DNA of 64,000 bases from Ignavibacteria bacterium UBA2373 (GCA_002344005.1 DDTD01000043.1:1-64000); one strand, 5' to 3'. Positions 41,694 through 52,023 are shown, counted from the first letter of the stretch. Translations and numbers: made by a program. The notes: generated from the letters alone by a model not told the origin.

Positions 41694-44132
41694 ATGAACA
41701 TGGATGTGGGTGTACTGGAAAAATATGAGAAAGAACTGACTTCTTTAGCTCAATTAGTTGTCTCTAATCCAATGGATGCCAAGCAATCGGCATTGGAAGT
41801 AATACATGAGCTACGGCAATTGCGTTCTTTACCCAAAAAGAACATTCAAACAACGTTGGCACGTGCCTATTCAATAATTACCACCGCCGAAATACGTTTA
41901 GGTGAATATGATAATGCTTTGAAATCTGCCGAAATCACCCTTGATTTATATACATATCTCAACAAAAAAGAAGGTGTTGCACGTTCATATGTTAATAAAG
42001 GTATTGTTAACGGCATCATCGGCAAGCATCACCTTGCTAATGAGTTATTCAATCAAGCACTGCCCTTATTTCGAGAATGTGGTGATAAATCTCGCGAAGC
42101 ACAAACATTGGTTTTCATTGGTAATACTTTTGCCGGCTTAGGCGATTATGCTTCTGCGTTGCGTCAATATAATTTGGGCTTATACATAAATCAAGAAATA
42201 CAAGACAAACAAGGTATAAGTGATGCGTTGGTAAATTTAGGATTAAGTTTCCAACGTATGGGTGAATTTACGAAAGCCATCGACTATTACAATCAATCAT
42301 TTTCTCTAAAACGTGAAATTGGCGATATATTTGGTGAAGCGCGCGTATTACAAAATATTGCAACCATTCACTTATCGCAAGGACAATTTGCCGATGCAGT
42401 AAAAATACTCAATGAATGTAAAACTATTTTTGAGAATATCAAGGATAAACAAGGATTGAGTATGGTGCATACCAATATTGGTGCTGCACATTTACGTTTA
42501 GGTGATTATTCACGAGCAATGGTGAATTTTGAATCTGCGTTAACAATTCAAAAAGAAATAGGGGATACTGTAGGGGAAGCCCGTTCTCTTGCGTATTTGG
42601 GGAGTACTTTTTTACGTTTAAAAGATAATCAAGGAGCAATTGAAAAATATCAAAGGGCTTTAGAATTACAGAAAAAAAATTCTGATACATCAACAATTTC
42701 ACAAACACTCTTAGGTTTAGGATCAGCGTATCTGGAGGATGAACAATACGATAATGCCCAAGAGTGTTTTTCACAAAGTCTTACATATCAACAGTCTGCG
42801 GGAGATCGCTTCGGTGCATCGCGTTCCTTAGGTAATTTATGCCGTATTTGTTTGCAAAGATTAGATTATGAAAAAGCTCTTGAATACTTGCAACAAGCCA
42901 TGATTTTTCATAAACAGTTAAGTGATAGAGAAGGTGAAGCGGAATCACTTATTTATTTAGGTGAATTATCGGAGAAAGTTCCGGAACAAGTGCTTGTGTT
43001 TTCAGGGCAATATGAGATGTATAGTATAGATGAAATATCTGAAGTTATTTACAAACAAGCATTAGGAATTGCGCAAGACATAGGATCAAAAAATATTGAA
43101 CAATCTGCATTTTCTCATCTATCAGAACTATATGAACAAAGAGGTCAATACAAAGAATCATTTGAATATTTTAAGAAAAGCTTAGAAATAGAGCGTAGTA
43201 TTTCAAATACTGAAACTTCGGAAAAAATGGCATTTCTTCATTCTGTATTTGAAGCAGAGCAAGCAAAGAAAGAAGCCGAAATTTACAGATTACGCAATGT
43301 AGAGCTTGCCCGTCTTAATAATGAAATTATGCGACAAAGTGCGATGTTACAAGAACAATCCATGCACATAGAAAAAACGAATAGAGAATTACGAAAAAAA
43401 AATAAATTAATGCAAGCATATTTAGTTGAAAAAGATAAAATGCTTGGTTTGGTCGCCCATGACTTGAAAAGCCCTATCTCCGGTGTTCGTATGATTGGAG
43501 AATTCATCTCTTCATCCTATAAGCAATTGGGACCTGAAATGATGTATGAACTCGGTAATGATATTAAAAGCAGTACAAGCAGAATGTTCGACACAATTTC
43601 CAATTTATTAGAAATCCAAGAGCTTGAGGCAGGGAAGCAAAAACCTGTGATGAAAAAAATGGACTTGACGGATGCTCTTCGCTCCGCAGTTGCACAATAC
43701 ACTGATAAGGCTTCACTGAAAGGTATAGTAATCTGCGAGTACTATCCTTCCACACCATGTATCGCTACTTTAGATTATATGTATTGCGTCAGGATTGTAA
43801 AAAATTTACTTTCAAATGCAATTAAGTATTCTCCTCATCATGAAACGGTGTCAGTGGAACTTAACGTAGTGATTTCTACTTCTTCACGTAAAGGAAGAAT
43901 AGCAAGAATCACAGTAAAAGACCACGGTCCCGGTATTTTATCTGATGAAATGCCTAAACTTTTCAAAAAATTCACTAAATTGTCTGCCAGACCAACAGGA
44001 GGTGAACATTCCTCGGGTATTGGTTTATCAATCGTAAAACAAATGGTCGAATCTCAAGGTGGTAAGGTTTTTTGCGATAGTGTGCCTGAACAAGGCGCAA
44101 CATTCATCGTGGAGTTCCCAATGAGCCACTAA
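41694..44132 (+). CDS. Cytoplasmic TPR-repeat histidine kinase
   Basis: 812 residues, without signal peptide or membrane segment. Residues about 1-500 are TPR units, many of 40 residues with GDKQGxxxAxxNLG / GEARSLAYLGSTFLRL spacing. Residues about 505-580 form a coiled coil (KKEAEIYRLRNVELARLNNE start). HisKA begins at His589 in LVAHDLKSPISG. A HATPase follows with NLLSNAIKYSPH, DHGPGIL and SSGIGLSIVKQMV. The TPR part should sense a protein partner. No receiver is encoded nearby, so its target is unknown. It is 31 bp upstream of the Omp28-like gene. Confidence 0.93.
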   Translation: MNMDVGVLEKYEKELTSLAQLVVSNPMDAKQSALEVIHELRQLRSLPKKNIQTTLARAYSIITTAEIRLGEYDNALKSAEITLDLYTYLNKKEGVARSYVNKGIVNGIIGKHHLANELFNQALPLFRECGDKSREAQTLVFIGNTFAGLGDYASALRQYNLGLYINQEIQDKQGISDALVNLGLSFQRMGEFTKAIDYYNQSFSLKREIGDIFGEARVLQNIATIHLSQGQFADAVKILNECKTIFENIKDKQGLSMVHTNIGAAHLRLGDYSRAMVNFESALTIQKEIGDTVGEARSLAYLGSTFLRLKDNQGAIEKYQRALELQKKNSDTSTISQTLLGLGSAYLEDEQYDNAQECFSQSLTYQQSAGDRFGASRSLGNLCRICLQRLDYEKALEYLQQAMIFHKQLSDREGEAESLIYLGELSEKVPEQVLVFSGQYEMYSIDEISEVIYKQALGIAQDIGSKNIEQSAFSHLSELYEQRGQYKESFEYFKKSLEIERSISNTETSEKMAFLHSVFEAEQAKKEAEIYRLRNVELARLNNEIMRQSAMLQEQSMHIEKTNRELRKKNKLMQAYLVEKDKMLGLVAHDLKSPISGVRMIGEFISSSYKQLGPEMMYELGNDIKSSTSRMFDTISNLLEIQELEAGKQKPVMKKMDLTDALRSAVAQYTDKASLKGIVICEYYPSTPCIATLDYMYCVRIVKNLLSNAIKYSPHHETVSVELNVVISTSSRKGRIARITVKDHGPGILSDEMPKLFKKFTKLSARPTGGEHSSGIGLSIVKQMVESQGGKVFCDSVPEQGATFIVEFPMSH

Positions 44133-44163
44133 TTTTTATAATAATCATCTCGTGGAGCGTAGA

Positions 44164-46230
44164 ATGATGAAAAAGTTACTTGTTAGTCTCATCTTTTTTC
44201 TGTGTTGGACCAAAGTTGGCGCACAGGACTTGGTATCAACACAAAAGTTAAATAGGACGGTGGTGCTTGAAGATTTTACGGGCGTTCGCTGTGGCTATTG
44301 TCCCGAAGGTCATGTCATAGCGGCTGACATCAAGAAAAACAGCCCTGTCGGAAGTGTAATACTTATTAATATCCATGTAGGACCTTTTGCCAATCCAATG
44401 GATGGTTATCCTGATTTTACGACACCCTTCGGAGATGGATTGCGTGAACTGGCAATCGTCTCGAGCTATCCGTCTGCTACTGTCAACCGCCATAAATTTG
44501 ATCCTGCGGTGGCTACAACAGGACTATCGCGCAATGCGTGGGCTAATGCGGCAGCAGAAATGCGAAAAACCGCATCCCCGGTTAATGTTGGGGTCCAATC
44601 AACCTTTGATCCTGCGACTCGATTACTTACCGTCAATGTTGAAGGTTATTATACAGACGATGTAAAAGAAAAAACAAATTATGTGCACGTTGTATTGAAA
44701 GAAAGTAAAATTATTGCTATTCAGTTAGATTACACAAATGGAACACAACAGAATTATAGCCATGACAATATGTTGCGTCACATGCTTACCGGTTTGTGGG
44801 GCGATACGATTAATTCTCCTAAAAAAAGTACTCTTGTAAAAAAACAATATACATACACAGTACCTGATTCGTTTAATATTGAAAACTGTGAAATCGCAGC
44901 CTTTATTTCGCAAACTAAGCAAGAAATTTATTCCGGTGCCGAAGTGAAAGCAAATGGTGGAAAAACAATTGTATTAGGTACATTAACAACTCAAGATAAT
45001 ATTATAGTCTCCGGAACACAAGACCAAGAAAAACCATTTAGTTTTACTTTAAAAAATACCCAAAAAGAAAAATCTACATTAACTGTTTCACTTGTTTCTC
45101 AGCACCCGGATGATTGGAAATCCCAAATAGGTGCTGAAACCGGAACGACCACAATAAAAGTTGATATAGAAGCAGGTCAAGAATATACTATCCCCATAAA
45201 AATTACTCCGGGATTAAGTGCTGCAGTCGGTCATTATACTGTCAAAGTAACTTCGGAAATATATCCCCAAGCATTTGAATTACGTAAGGATATATATGTG
45301 ATTGCCAATGCGAATGAATTGTTGATAAATCATACAGATGCACAAAAATTTGAAGAGGTGTATGTATCCGCAATAAAAAAATCAGGAAGTAGCAATGCTG
45401 CATCTACAAATGCGGAAATTCTTGTTGATTTAATGAATAATAATGCTCTAAAATCTATTAAAACAATATATTACAATGTTTCTTGGTCATTTCCTGCTAT
45501 GTCCGATAATACCGCTTTGGCACTACAATCCGCGATAGATGAGGGTGTGCATTTGTTTATAGCAGGACAGGATATTGCATGGGATATAGGATCAACAGAC
45601 ACAAGAGCGCATGGAACGCCTGTGACCAAATCTTTTTTAAGAAATTATATGAATGCTCTGTATATTTCTGACGGTGACAGTACAATAACAGATATGTCAA
45701 TGAATATAGAAGATCCGATTTTCGGTGATTTGGGCAAATCCTCAATTATTGATGTTCATAATAAGAATCTGTATCCTGAAGTAGTTCGCCCATTGAACGG
45801 AGCATATCCGATTATTCAATATGAAGGAGATCATGAAGGTAAAATTGGTGGAATACGAAGTGATAATCATCCGGGTAAAGTTGTGTATCTGGGAATAGGT
45901 TTAGAGCAATTTGCTAATAAGGAATTAGCAGAAAGTATTGTAAAAAGAAGCAGAGAATGGTTTGCAGGAACGGTATCTGTCAATGAAGAATCTACAGCCA
46001 ATTCTCCGATACTTACTCCTGTACCTGTAATGGGAGCCATGACAGTGACATTACCTTTCGACGGTACTGTATATATTTTTAATACATCAGGCGAAAAAGT
46101 AGCAGAATTTATCTGTAATAATACGGTTACATTATCTGTAGAATCTTTTTCATCAGGTATGTACACAATGATTGCATTGGAAAATGAAGGCACGAAAACT
46201 CTTCATAAGACTTTTCCTATAATACGATAA
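44164..46230 (+). CDS. Omp28-like thiol protein with T9SS sorting domain
   Basis: 688 residues from the ATG at 44164, preceded by GGAG (44154-44157). A signal peptide ends near KVGAQD. Residues about 30-220 are a thioredoxin-like Omp28 domain: EDFTGVRCGYCPEGH with a CxxC, then SSYPSATVNRHKF. Middle beta domains cover about 230-390. A Rossmann-like stretch (about 400-610) resembles glutamine-amidotransferase-like domains, without a recognised nucleophile. The last 80 residues are a T9SS type A domain (TPVPVMGAMTV, FNTSGEKV, SSGMYTMIALEN). It should be exported and cell-surface anchored. A terminator follows. Confidence 0.85.
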   Translation: MMKKLLVSLIFFLCWTKVGAQDLVSTQKLNRTVVLEDFTGVRCGYCPEGHVIAADIKKNSPVGSVILINIHVGPFANPMDGYPDFTTPFGDGLRELAIVSSYPSATVNRHKFDPAVATTGLSRNAWANAAAEMRKTASPVNVGVQSTFDPATRLLTVNVEGYYTDDVKEKTNYVHVVLKESKIIAIQLDYTNGTQQNYSHDNMLRHMLTGLWGDTINSPKKSTLVKKQYTYTVPDSFNIENCEIAAFISQTKQEIYSGAEVKANGGKTIVLGTLTTQDNIIVSGTQDQEKPFSFTLKNTQKEKSTLTVSLVSQHPDDWKSQIGAETGTTTIKVDIEAGQEYTIPIKITPGLSAAVGHYTVKVTSEIYPQAFELRKDIYVIANANELLINHTDAQKFEEVYVSAIKKSGSSNAASTNAEILVDLMNNNALKSIKTIYYNVSWSFPAMSDNTALALQSAIDEGVHLFIAGQDIAWDIGSTDTRAHGTPVTKSFLRNYMNALYISDGDSTITDMSMNIEDPIFGDLGKSSIIDVHNKNLYPEVVRPLNGAYPIIQYEGDHEGKIGGIRSDNHPGKVVYLGIGLEQFANKELAESIVKRSREWFAGTVSVNEESTANSPILTPVPVMGAMTVTLPFDGTVYIFNTSGEKVAEFICNNTVTLSVESFSSGMYTMIALENEGTKTLHKTFPIIR

Positions 46231-46245
46231 TGCTTTTTTCACAAT

Positions 46246-46281
46246 TGCGGTGGATGGTATTACTATCACCGCATTTTTTTT
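46246..46281 (+). terminator. Rho-independent terminator
   Basis: TGCGGTG (46246-46252) pairs with CACCGCA (46267-46273), followed by eight T. It lies 16 bp after the Omp28-like stop and overlaps the only possible upstream extension of the OsmC gene. Confidence 0.8.
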
Positions 46282-46288
46282 ATTTATT

Positions 46289-46702
46289 ATGGTACAAATT
46301 TTTGCAGAATATGAAGGTAATTTGAAGGTTGCTCTTCAGCATGAACCTTCCCAAAGTTCTCTCCATACATCAGCCCCCAAAGATAATCAAGGTCTGGGCG
46401 ATGATTTTTCTCCAACAGACTTGTTGGCAACCTCATTACTTTCTTGTATGATAACTCTTATGGGTATTGAAGCGCGTCGCCGTTCGCTTGATATTTCCGG
46501 CACAAAGGGTCGAATTGAAAAGCACATGGTAGCTGATCCGTTCAGACGCATCGGAACATTGGTCGTCAATGTTGATGTGAATGGCACGATGTCTGAAGAA
46601 GATACAAAAGCACTAAGATATGTTGCAGAAAACTGCCCTGTGCGTAAGTCAATATCCGATTCTATTGTGGTAGAAACAACATATAGTTTTCGGCAACTAT
46701 AA
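46289..46702 (+). CDS. OsmC-family protein
   Basis: 137 residues from the ATG at 46289; a GTG 39 bp earlier lies inside a terminator. The OsmC fold is indicated by DDFSPTDLLATSLLSCMITLMG with the catalytic-type Cys, and by RYVAENCPVRKSISDSIVVE near the C-terminus, with the second Cys. OsmC/Ohr proteins reduce organic hydroperoxides using such a Cys pair. The short length and motif spacing fit the OsmC/YhfA branch more than Ohr. It is transcribed after the Omp28 terminator, possibly by read-through. Confidence 0.9.
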   Translation: MVQIFAEYEGNLKVALQHEPSQSSLHTSAPKDNQGLGDDFSPTDLLATSLLSCMITLMGIEARRRSLDISGTKGRIEKHMVADPFRRIGTLVVNVDVNGTMSEEDTKALRYVAENCPVRKSISDSIVVETTYSFRQL

Positions 46703-46748
46703 TCTGATATGATGATGAATTTCAGTTGAAGGAAAGAAGAATCTAAGT

Positions 46749-46817
46749 GGTCACGAATGCGTGATTTCGCTTATAGAAGGAGTTCTTGAAGTTTAAGCTG
46801 TAATTCATGCGGTCACG
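46749..46817. promoter_or_regulatory. Repeated GGTCACG motif and small palindrome upstream of gyrA
   Basis: GGTCACG occurs at 46749-46755 and 46811-46817, 62 bp apart. The first forms the inverted repeat TCACG-AATG-CGTGA (46751-46764). They may be operator half-sites in the 178-bp gap before gyrA. Confidence 0.35.
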
Positions 46818-46830
46818 CGAAGAAAAATCC

Positions 46831-46842
46831 GTATTTTTGCAT
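46831..46842 (+). promoter_or_regulatory. gyrA: Candidate -7 element of gyrA
   Basis: GTATTTTTGCAT contains TATTTTTG, a fit to TAnnTTTG, 39 bp before the ATG. The same 12-mer stands upstream of prfA (54595-54606), and its first 10 bases upstream of 24084. No -33 TTTG is seen. Confidence 0.45.
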
Positions 46843-46880
46843 CCGATTTGCAGCAGTTTTATACACTTTTAAGTTTGAGT

Positions 46881-49379
46881 ATGGCGATTACTTCCGAGCG
46901 AATCCAGCAGGTGATGATGGAACAAGAAATGCGGGATTCCTATCTTGATTATTCCATGTCGGTAATTGTGTCGCGTGCATTGCCTGATGTCCGTGATGGA
47001 CTTAAGCCCGTGCACCGTCGTATCTTATATGCAATGTCCGAATTAGGACTATTGCCCAATCGTCCTTACAAAAAGTCAGCGCGTCTTGTAGGGGAGGTTC
47101 TCGGTAAATTTCACCCGCATGGTGATAGCTCTGTTTATGATGCAATGGTGCGTTTGGCTCAAGAGTGGTCAATGCGTTATACTTTGGTTGATGGACAAGG
47201 TAATTATGGTTCTATTGACGGCGACCCACCCGCAGCAATGCGTTATACCGAGACCCGTTTAGCACATATTGCAATGGAAGCATTGCGTGATATAGATAAA
47301 GATACCGTAGATTTTCGACCAAATTTTGATGAATCTCTTGAAGAACCAACAGTACTTCCAACTGTTTTACCAATGCTACTGGTAAATGGTTCGGGCGGTA
47401 TTGCTGTGGGTATGGCAACAAACATACCTCCTCATAACTTAAGAGAAGTAATTGATGGTCTTCTGGCATTAATCAATAACCCGGAGATAACCATTCTTGA
47501 ACTGATGAAACATGTAACAGCCCCTGACTTTCCTACAGGTGGTATTATATATGGTTATGAAGGCGTAAAGGATGCTTATGAGACTGGAAGAGGTAGAGTC
47601 TTAGTCCGTGCTAAAGCGGTTATTGAGCAAACCAAAACTAAAGAACAGATTATCATTTCTGAATTACCATATCAAGTACAAAAAGCGGGATTGATTGAAA
47701 AAATTGCCACGCTTGTGCGTCATAAAACTCTTGAAGGTATTTCGGATATTCGTGATGAATCGGATCGCGACGGCTTACGCATTGTTATTGAGTTGAAGCG
47801 TGATGCAGAGCCGGAAGTGGTACTCAATAATCTTTATAAGCAAACACAAATGCAGACAACATTTGGTGTAATAATGCTTGCATTGGTTAATGGCAGACCT
47901 CGTGTATTGACGCTTAAACAGATGATGGAAGAATTCATCAAGCATCGTAACACAGTTATTGTTCGTCGCTGTCAGTATGAATTAAGTGCTGCTGAAAAGA
48001 GAGCACATATTTTAGAAGGCTTTATTATTGCGCTTGATAATATTGACGAAGTCATAAAAACCATTAAAGAATCGAAAGATACTCCGACAGCTTCCTCACG
48101 ATTACAGAGCAAATTCAAATTATCCGACATCCAAGCCAAAGCAATACTGGAAATGAGATTGCAGCGTTTAACCGGCTTGGAACGTGAAAAAATCATGAAT
48201 GAGTATCGTGAAATTATTAAATTAATTGAGCAATTAAAAGCAATTTTGGCAAGTAAAGAATTGCAAATGAATATTATTGCCGAAGAGCTAACAAATCTCA
48301 AAAATAAATATGGCGATGCTCGTAGAACAGAAATAATCTATGATGCGCGTGATTTTACCCTTGAGGATATGATTGCAAATGAGGACATGATTGTCACCAT
48401 ATCCCATAAAGGTTTCATAAAAAGAACCGCTGTAAGTAATTATCGTCGTCAACACAAAGGAGGACGAGGATTAAATGGTGCCGGAACATACGAAGATGAT
48501 TATGTTGAGCAGGTATTCATGGCTTCAACGCATCATTATTTGTTGTTCTTTACAGACAAAGGTCGCGCCTTTAAATTGCGTGTCTATGATATTCCTGAAG
48601 GTAGTCGTAATGCCAAAGGTCGTGCACTAGCAAATATTATTGAAAAAGAACAGACTGAAAAAGTGACAGCTTTTCTTGTCATTAAAGAATTTACTGATGA
48701 TAAATATATTTTCATGTGTACAGAACAGGGTACAGTGAAAAAAACTAATCTCAGTGAATTTGAAAATGTCAGAGTTAATGGTAAAATTGCTCTTACATTA
48801 GATGAAAAAGACCGTTTAATTGCTGTACGATTAACTGATGGTGATTGTAATATTCTTATCGGATCCAAAAAAGGTCTTGCATGCAGATTTAATGAAACCG
48901 ATGTTCGTTCTATGGGACGTACTGCTGCCGGTGTCAGAGGTATCATGCTTGATAAAAAAGATCGTGTAGTTTCAATGGTAGCCACAAAACGTATTGACTC
49001 ACAAGTTGTGGTTGTTGGTATTAATGGGTATGGTAAACGTACTTCTGTAGATGATTTTCGCTTAACTCGGCGCGGTGCCAAAGGTGTTATTTCTATGAAT
49101 ATAACCCCGAAAACAGGCGATGTTGTCTCTATTCTTGAAGTTAACGACACCGACGATCTTGTGGTAATGACTGTTGGGGGAGTCCTTATACGTCAGCCTG
49201 TCAAAGATATTCGTGTCATTGGTAGAAATACTCAAGGTGTTCGCCTTATTCGTCTTGATGAAAAAGACAGTATTGCTGATATAACATGCGTACCTCACGA
49301 AGAAGATGACACACTACAAGAAGGTGGAGACTCCACTACTGAATCAACAGAGCCGGGACAGGAAACTCTTTCATTCTAG
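46881..49379 (+). CDS. gyrA: DNA gyrase subunit A
   Basis: 832 residues from the ATG at 46881. This start puts the DNA-cleaving tyrosine at Tyr122 (AAMRYTETRL), the same number as in E. coli GyrA. Other marks: SYLDYSMSVIVSRALPDVRDGLKPVHRRILY, GEVLGKFHPHGDSSVYDAMVRLAQ (stated by position 73-96), and the C-terminal wheel beginning with the GyrA-box-like QHKGGRG near 528. The box identifies it as GyrA rather than ParC. Its C-terminal tail is acidic, as in other GyrAs. gyrB is not adjacent. Ser/Asp at the quinolone-determining positions are ordinary (HGDSSVYD). Confidence 0.97.
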   Translation: MAITSERIQQVMMEQEMRDSYLDYSMSVIVSRALPDVRDGLKPVHRRILYAMSELGLLPNRPYKKSARLVGEVLGKFHPHGDSSVYDAMVRLAQEWSMRYTLVDGQGNYGSIDGDPPAAMRYTETRLAHIAMEALRDIDKDTVDFRPNFDESLEEPTVLPTVLPMLLVNGSGGIAVGMATNIPPHNLREVIDGLLALINNPEITILELMKHVTAPDFPTGGIIYGYEGVKDAYETGRGRVLVRAKAVIEQTKTKEQIIISELPYQVQKAGLIEKIATLVRHKTLEGISDIRDESDRDGLRIVIELKRDAEPEVVLNNLYKQTQMQTTFGVIMLALVNGRPRVLTLKQMMEEFIKHRNTVIVRRCQYELSAAEKRAHILEGFIIALDNIDEVIKTIKESKDTPTASSRLQSKFKLSDIQAKAILEMRLQRLTGLEREKIMNEYREIIKLIEQLKAILASKELQMNIIAEELTNLKNKYGDARRTEIIYDARDFTLEDMIANEDMIVTISHKGFIKRTAVSNYRRQHKGGRGLNGAGTYEDDYVEQVFMASTHHYLLFFTDKGRAFKLRVYDIPEGSRNAKGRALANIIEKEQTEKVTAFLVIKEFTDDKYIFMCTEQGTVKKTNLSEFENVRVNGKIALTLDEKDRLIAVRLTDGDCNILIGSKKGLACRFNETDVRSMGRTAAGVRGIMLDKKDRVVSMVATKRIDSQVVVVGINGYGKRTSVDDFRLTRRGAKGVISMNITPKTGDVVSILEVNDTDDLVVMTVGGVLIRQPVKDIRVIGRNTQGVRLIRLDEKDSIADITCVPHEEDDTLQEGGDSTTESTEPGQETLSF

Positions 49380-49423
49380 TGTTAATTATATTTTATCGAA
49401 TCCTCTCTTTATTCCATGAATCT

Positions 49424-51367
49424 ATGAAGAATATTTCTTCCAATAGGGAAAAAAGAGGGGATTCATTTTTTATGTTAATACTTTTTGTATTTATGTTCTC
49501 GGTGTTTAGTAGTGCGGCATTCCCAAGTATTGATTCTACTTCATCAGCTGATACTTCACGATATTATACACCAATTTTCTATCATGGATCATATATCATA
49601 CGCCAAGATAGTTCTCGCATAATATCAAAAAAAAATATTCGCCCATCCACACAGTTCGGAATAACTGATGTTCTGCATAACACATTTTCTTCGATACCAT
49701 TATCTCTTGGTGGACTGTCTTTAAATAATTCTGTTTCAATATATGGAAGCAGCAGACAAGATATAGCTTTGCGTTATAATACAAGATCCCTCACCAACAC
49801 AATTCATGGCGGTATTAACTTATCTCTATTCCCGGTTGAAACTGCAGAAAGTATTGAAGTATTAACAGGCACACATGCAATAGTACTCGGAGATAATGCA
49901 TCTGGTTTACTCTTAAATATTAAAGAAGGAATACATAATATATCCACACCTTTTACGCGATTACGGTACGCTCAATCTTCCTATAACTTCGTTGCTTCCG
50001 AAGGTGAGTTTAGTCAAAATATAGCGAAAAATTGGAATATTGATGCCGGATTTCGCCGACATGTGGGAGAAGGACGATTTGCAAATACATGGATAGATAT
50101 GTGGAATGTCTATGGCAAAATACGTTGGACATTACCCCGTACACAATGGTCATTCTCCCATATATTCACAAATTACGGTACAGGTATCAATGGTGGTCTC
50201 TCCGATACAACCAACACATTCTCAGATCCCATAAATGCCAAAATACGCTATTCCGATATGTTTGAGCGAACATATTCACATGACCTTACTTTATCTTTTT
50301 CTCGGCATAGTTCAGATACTACACTTATTCAAACGGCATCTCTCTATTTTTCTTATGGAATAAGAAATATCGAAAAAACAATTACTTTAAATCCGTCAGC
50401 TGCTGATTCAAACAGAATTTCATCACCTATTTCACGTAATGTAGGTGCACTATACCAATTCCATAAATATTTTACCAATATCCTATCCTTGAAAATCGGA
50501 GCAGAAGCCGAAGCACAATTGATAGATAAATCTGCGTATAATTCATCGTTTTCAGGAACTAATCTTGCCGTATTTTCACTGATGGATGTATCTGCTTCCT
50601 CGAATATACAATTGCAACCCGGGGCACGCCTTCGTCTATTTAATAATACTGTATTTGCCAATATGGGCATAAAAATCGAATACTCTCAGCTTCCCTTTCG
50701 ATTCGGTTTCGATATTTCTTTATCTTCAAGGACACCAACACTTACAGAAGGACTTAACAATAATAGTGAACAGCATCTTTTGGGTATAGCATACTTACAA
50801 TGGAAAGGGGATCGTAAAAGTCTTGGTGTTGAGCTATTTTCTCGTTCAATTTCTGATTATATATTGCAGGAACCACTTTTACGAGGGCAAACTATTGTTG
50901 GGGTATTGTCACAAAACATGGGTAATCGCACTGTAATGGGGCTATCGGTTAATGGGCATTATGACATTGTTCAAAATGGACACTTACATGGTTCTGTGAT
51001 ATTGCACGACAGTAAAACAAATAGTATTAATGATAATAGATTACCATTTTTACAAAGTATTCTTGGAGGGGAATATATTCGAGTCTTTGGACGAAGTACA
51101 GTCAAAGCCGGAATTTCCTTTCGTTTTTTCAGCTCGAATTATGGCGAACTTTTCATTCCACAAATGCAAGGAAGTATAGCAAATCAGAAAGTAAATGAAG
51201 GATTGACATATGATGGCGGTCAAGCATTTATTGGTGCACAATTGGGTAATGCATTTGTTCAATTCTCCTTACATAATATGCTTAATTCGGTGTATTGGAC
51301 AACATCTCTTTATCCTGAGTTAGATAGACATTTACGTATTAGTGTTAATTGGGCATTTCTTGATTAA
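49424..51367 (+). CDS. TonB-dependent receptor-like outer-membrane protein
   Basis: 647 residues from the ATG at 49424; ATG at 49472 is also possible and begins exactly at a signal peptide (MLILFVFMFSVFSSAAFPS). A plug-like domain covers about 60-165 (SIYGSSRQDIALRYNTR, FPVETAESIEVLTGTHAIVLGDNASG). Long barrel strands then run to the C-terminal VNWAFLD. No N-terminal carboxypeptidase-like domain is present. The barrel looks shorter than in typical 22-strand receptors. The plug has lost the usual TonB-box sequence as far as I can see, so energised transport is uncertain. It starts within 45 bp of the gyrA stop. A perfect terminator follows. Confidence 0.8.
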   Translation: MKNISSNREKRGDSFFMLILFVFMFSVFSSAAFPSIDSTSSADTSRYYTPIFYHGSYIIRQDSSRIISKKNIRPSTQFGITDVLHNTFSSIPLSLGGLSLNNSVSIYGSSRQDIALRYNTRSLTNTIHGGINLSLFPVETAESIEVLTGTHAIVLGDNASGLLLNIKEGIHNISTPFTRLRYAQSSYNFVASEGEFSQNIAKNWNIDAGFRRHVGEGRFANTWIDMWNVYGKIRWTLPRTQWSFSHIFTNYGTGINGGLSDTTNTFSDPINAKIRYSDMFERTYSHDLTLSFSRHSSDTTLIQTASLYFSYGIRNIEKTITLNPSAADSNRISSPISRNVGALYQFHKYFTNILSLKIGAEAEAQLIDKSAYNSSFSGTNLAVFSLMDVSASSNIQLQPGARLRLFNNTVFANMGIKIEYSQLPFRFGFDISLSSRTPTLTEGLNNNSEQHLLGIAYLQWKGDRKSLGVELFSRSISDYILQEPLLRGQTIVGVLSQNMGNRTVMGLSVNGHYDIVQNGHLHGSVILHDSKTNSINDNRLPFLQSILGGEYIRVFGRSTVKAGISFRFFSSNYGELFIPQMQGSIANQKVNEGLTYDGGQAFIGAQLGNAFVQFSLHNMLNSVYWTTSLYPELDRHLRISVNWAFLD

Positions 51368-51380
51368 GTATTACTAAAAA

Positions 51381-51413
51381 AAAGAATCCCCTTCAATTGA
51401 AGGGGATTCTTTT
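51381..51413. terminator. Bidirectional rho-independent terminator
   Basis: AAAAGAATCCCCTTC-AATT-GAAGGGGATTC followed by TTTT: a perfect stem between two convergent genes, with A and T runs on both sides. Confidence 0.92.
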
Positions 51414-52023
51414 AGCTAAATGACGAATCGGTTAAGACTTGTTGCTTCTTCCTTGCAAAGAATAACCTATAAATCAAATATATTAAACCACCTATAATAA
51501 TTATTCCCAGAATTAAATTCAAGAAAGAAAATGTCGGCGGATATACTTCTGTCATTCCATTGGCTCCTGTTACATAATGAGGACGTGAATAGTAAAACGC
51601 CGGATGGAACGGAGTCATCCACAATAAACTTGTCTGTCCCATCATATAACCCATCATAAATCCATCACTCATGCCGCCATAGCTGTGTACAACAACATTT
51701 TGTCTGCCATTGGCACCATTAATTGATTGAGTTGTAGATTTACGCGGTGTACCATAACTGGATCTATAATCTGCACCGGAACGGAATCTGCTCCCACCAA
51801 AACTACTGGTTGGTTTTGATGGTGAAGTAGATCGTCCAAAACTTTTTGACCTCGGTCTTGACGGCGAAGAATACGTTTTTGATGGCGAACGAAAACTACG
51901 AGAGCCTCCGAATGAACGACCACCGCCGCTTCGTCTTGCTTCAGCAATTGTCGGTTCTACTATAAATGCAAATATTGTTAATAGCATAACAATACAAGTG
52001 CGAGTATTAAATAAATGTTTCAT
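51412..52023 (-). CDS. Secreted/anchored Ser-Arg-Gly-rich protein
   Basis: 203 residues: signal peptide (cut near AEARRSGGG), a 95-residue low-complexity part rich in Ser, Arg and Gly with repeated RSFGGSRSF/RSPSK-like units, a Met/Gly-rich hydrophobic patch (GGMSDGFMMGYMMGQTS), and one C-terminal membrane helix (about 168-190) ending in RLFFARKKQQ. Topology is probably a periplasmic basic loop anchored by the helix. Similar Gly/Ser-rich one-helix proteins occur in this phylum without known function. It overlaps the upstream gene by ATGA. Confidence 0.7.
   Translation of the reverse strand: MKHLFNTRTCIVMLLTIFAFIVEPTIAEARRSGGGRSFGGSRSFRSPSKTYSSPSRPRSKSFGRSTSPSKPTSSFGGSRFRSGADYRSSYGTPRKSTTQSINGANGRQNVVVHSYGGMSDGFMMGYMMGQTSLLWMTPFHPAFYYSRPHYVTGANGMTEVYPPTFSFLNLILGIIIIGGLIYLIYRLFFARKKQQVLTDSSFS

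Noticed and set aside
48584..49150. 188-residue minus-strand frame inside gyrA
   Set aside because: Shadow of the conserved GyrA C-terminal domain; Ser/Arg-rich, with no start signals.
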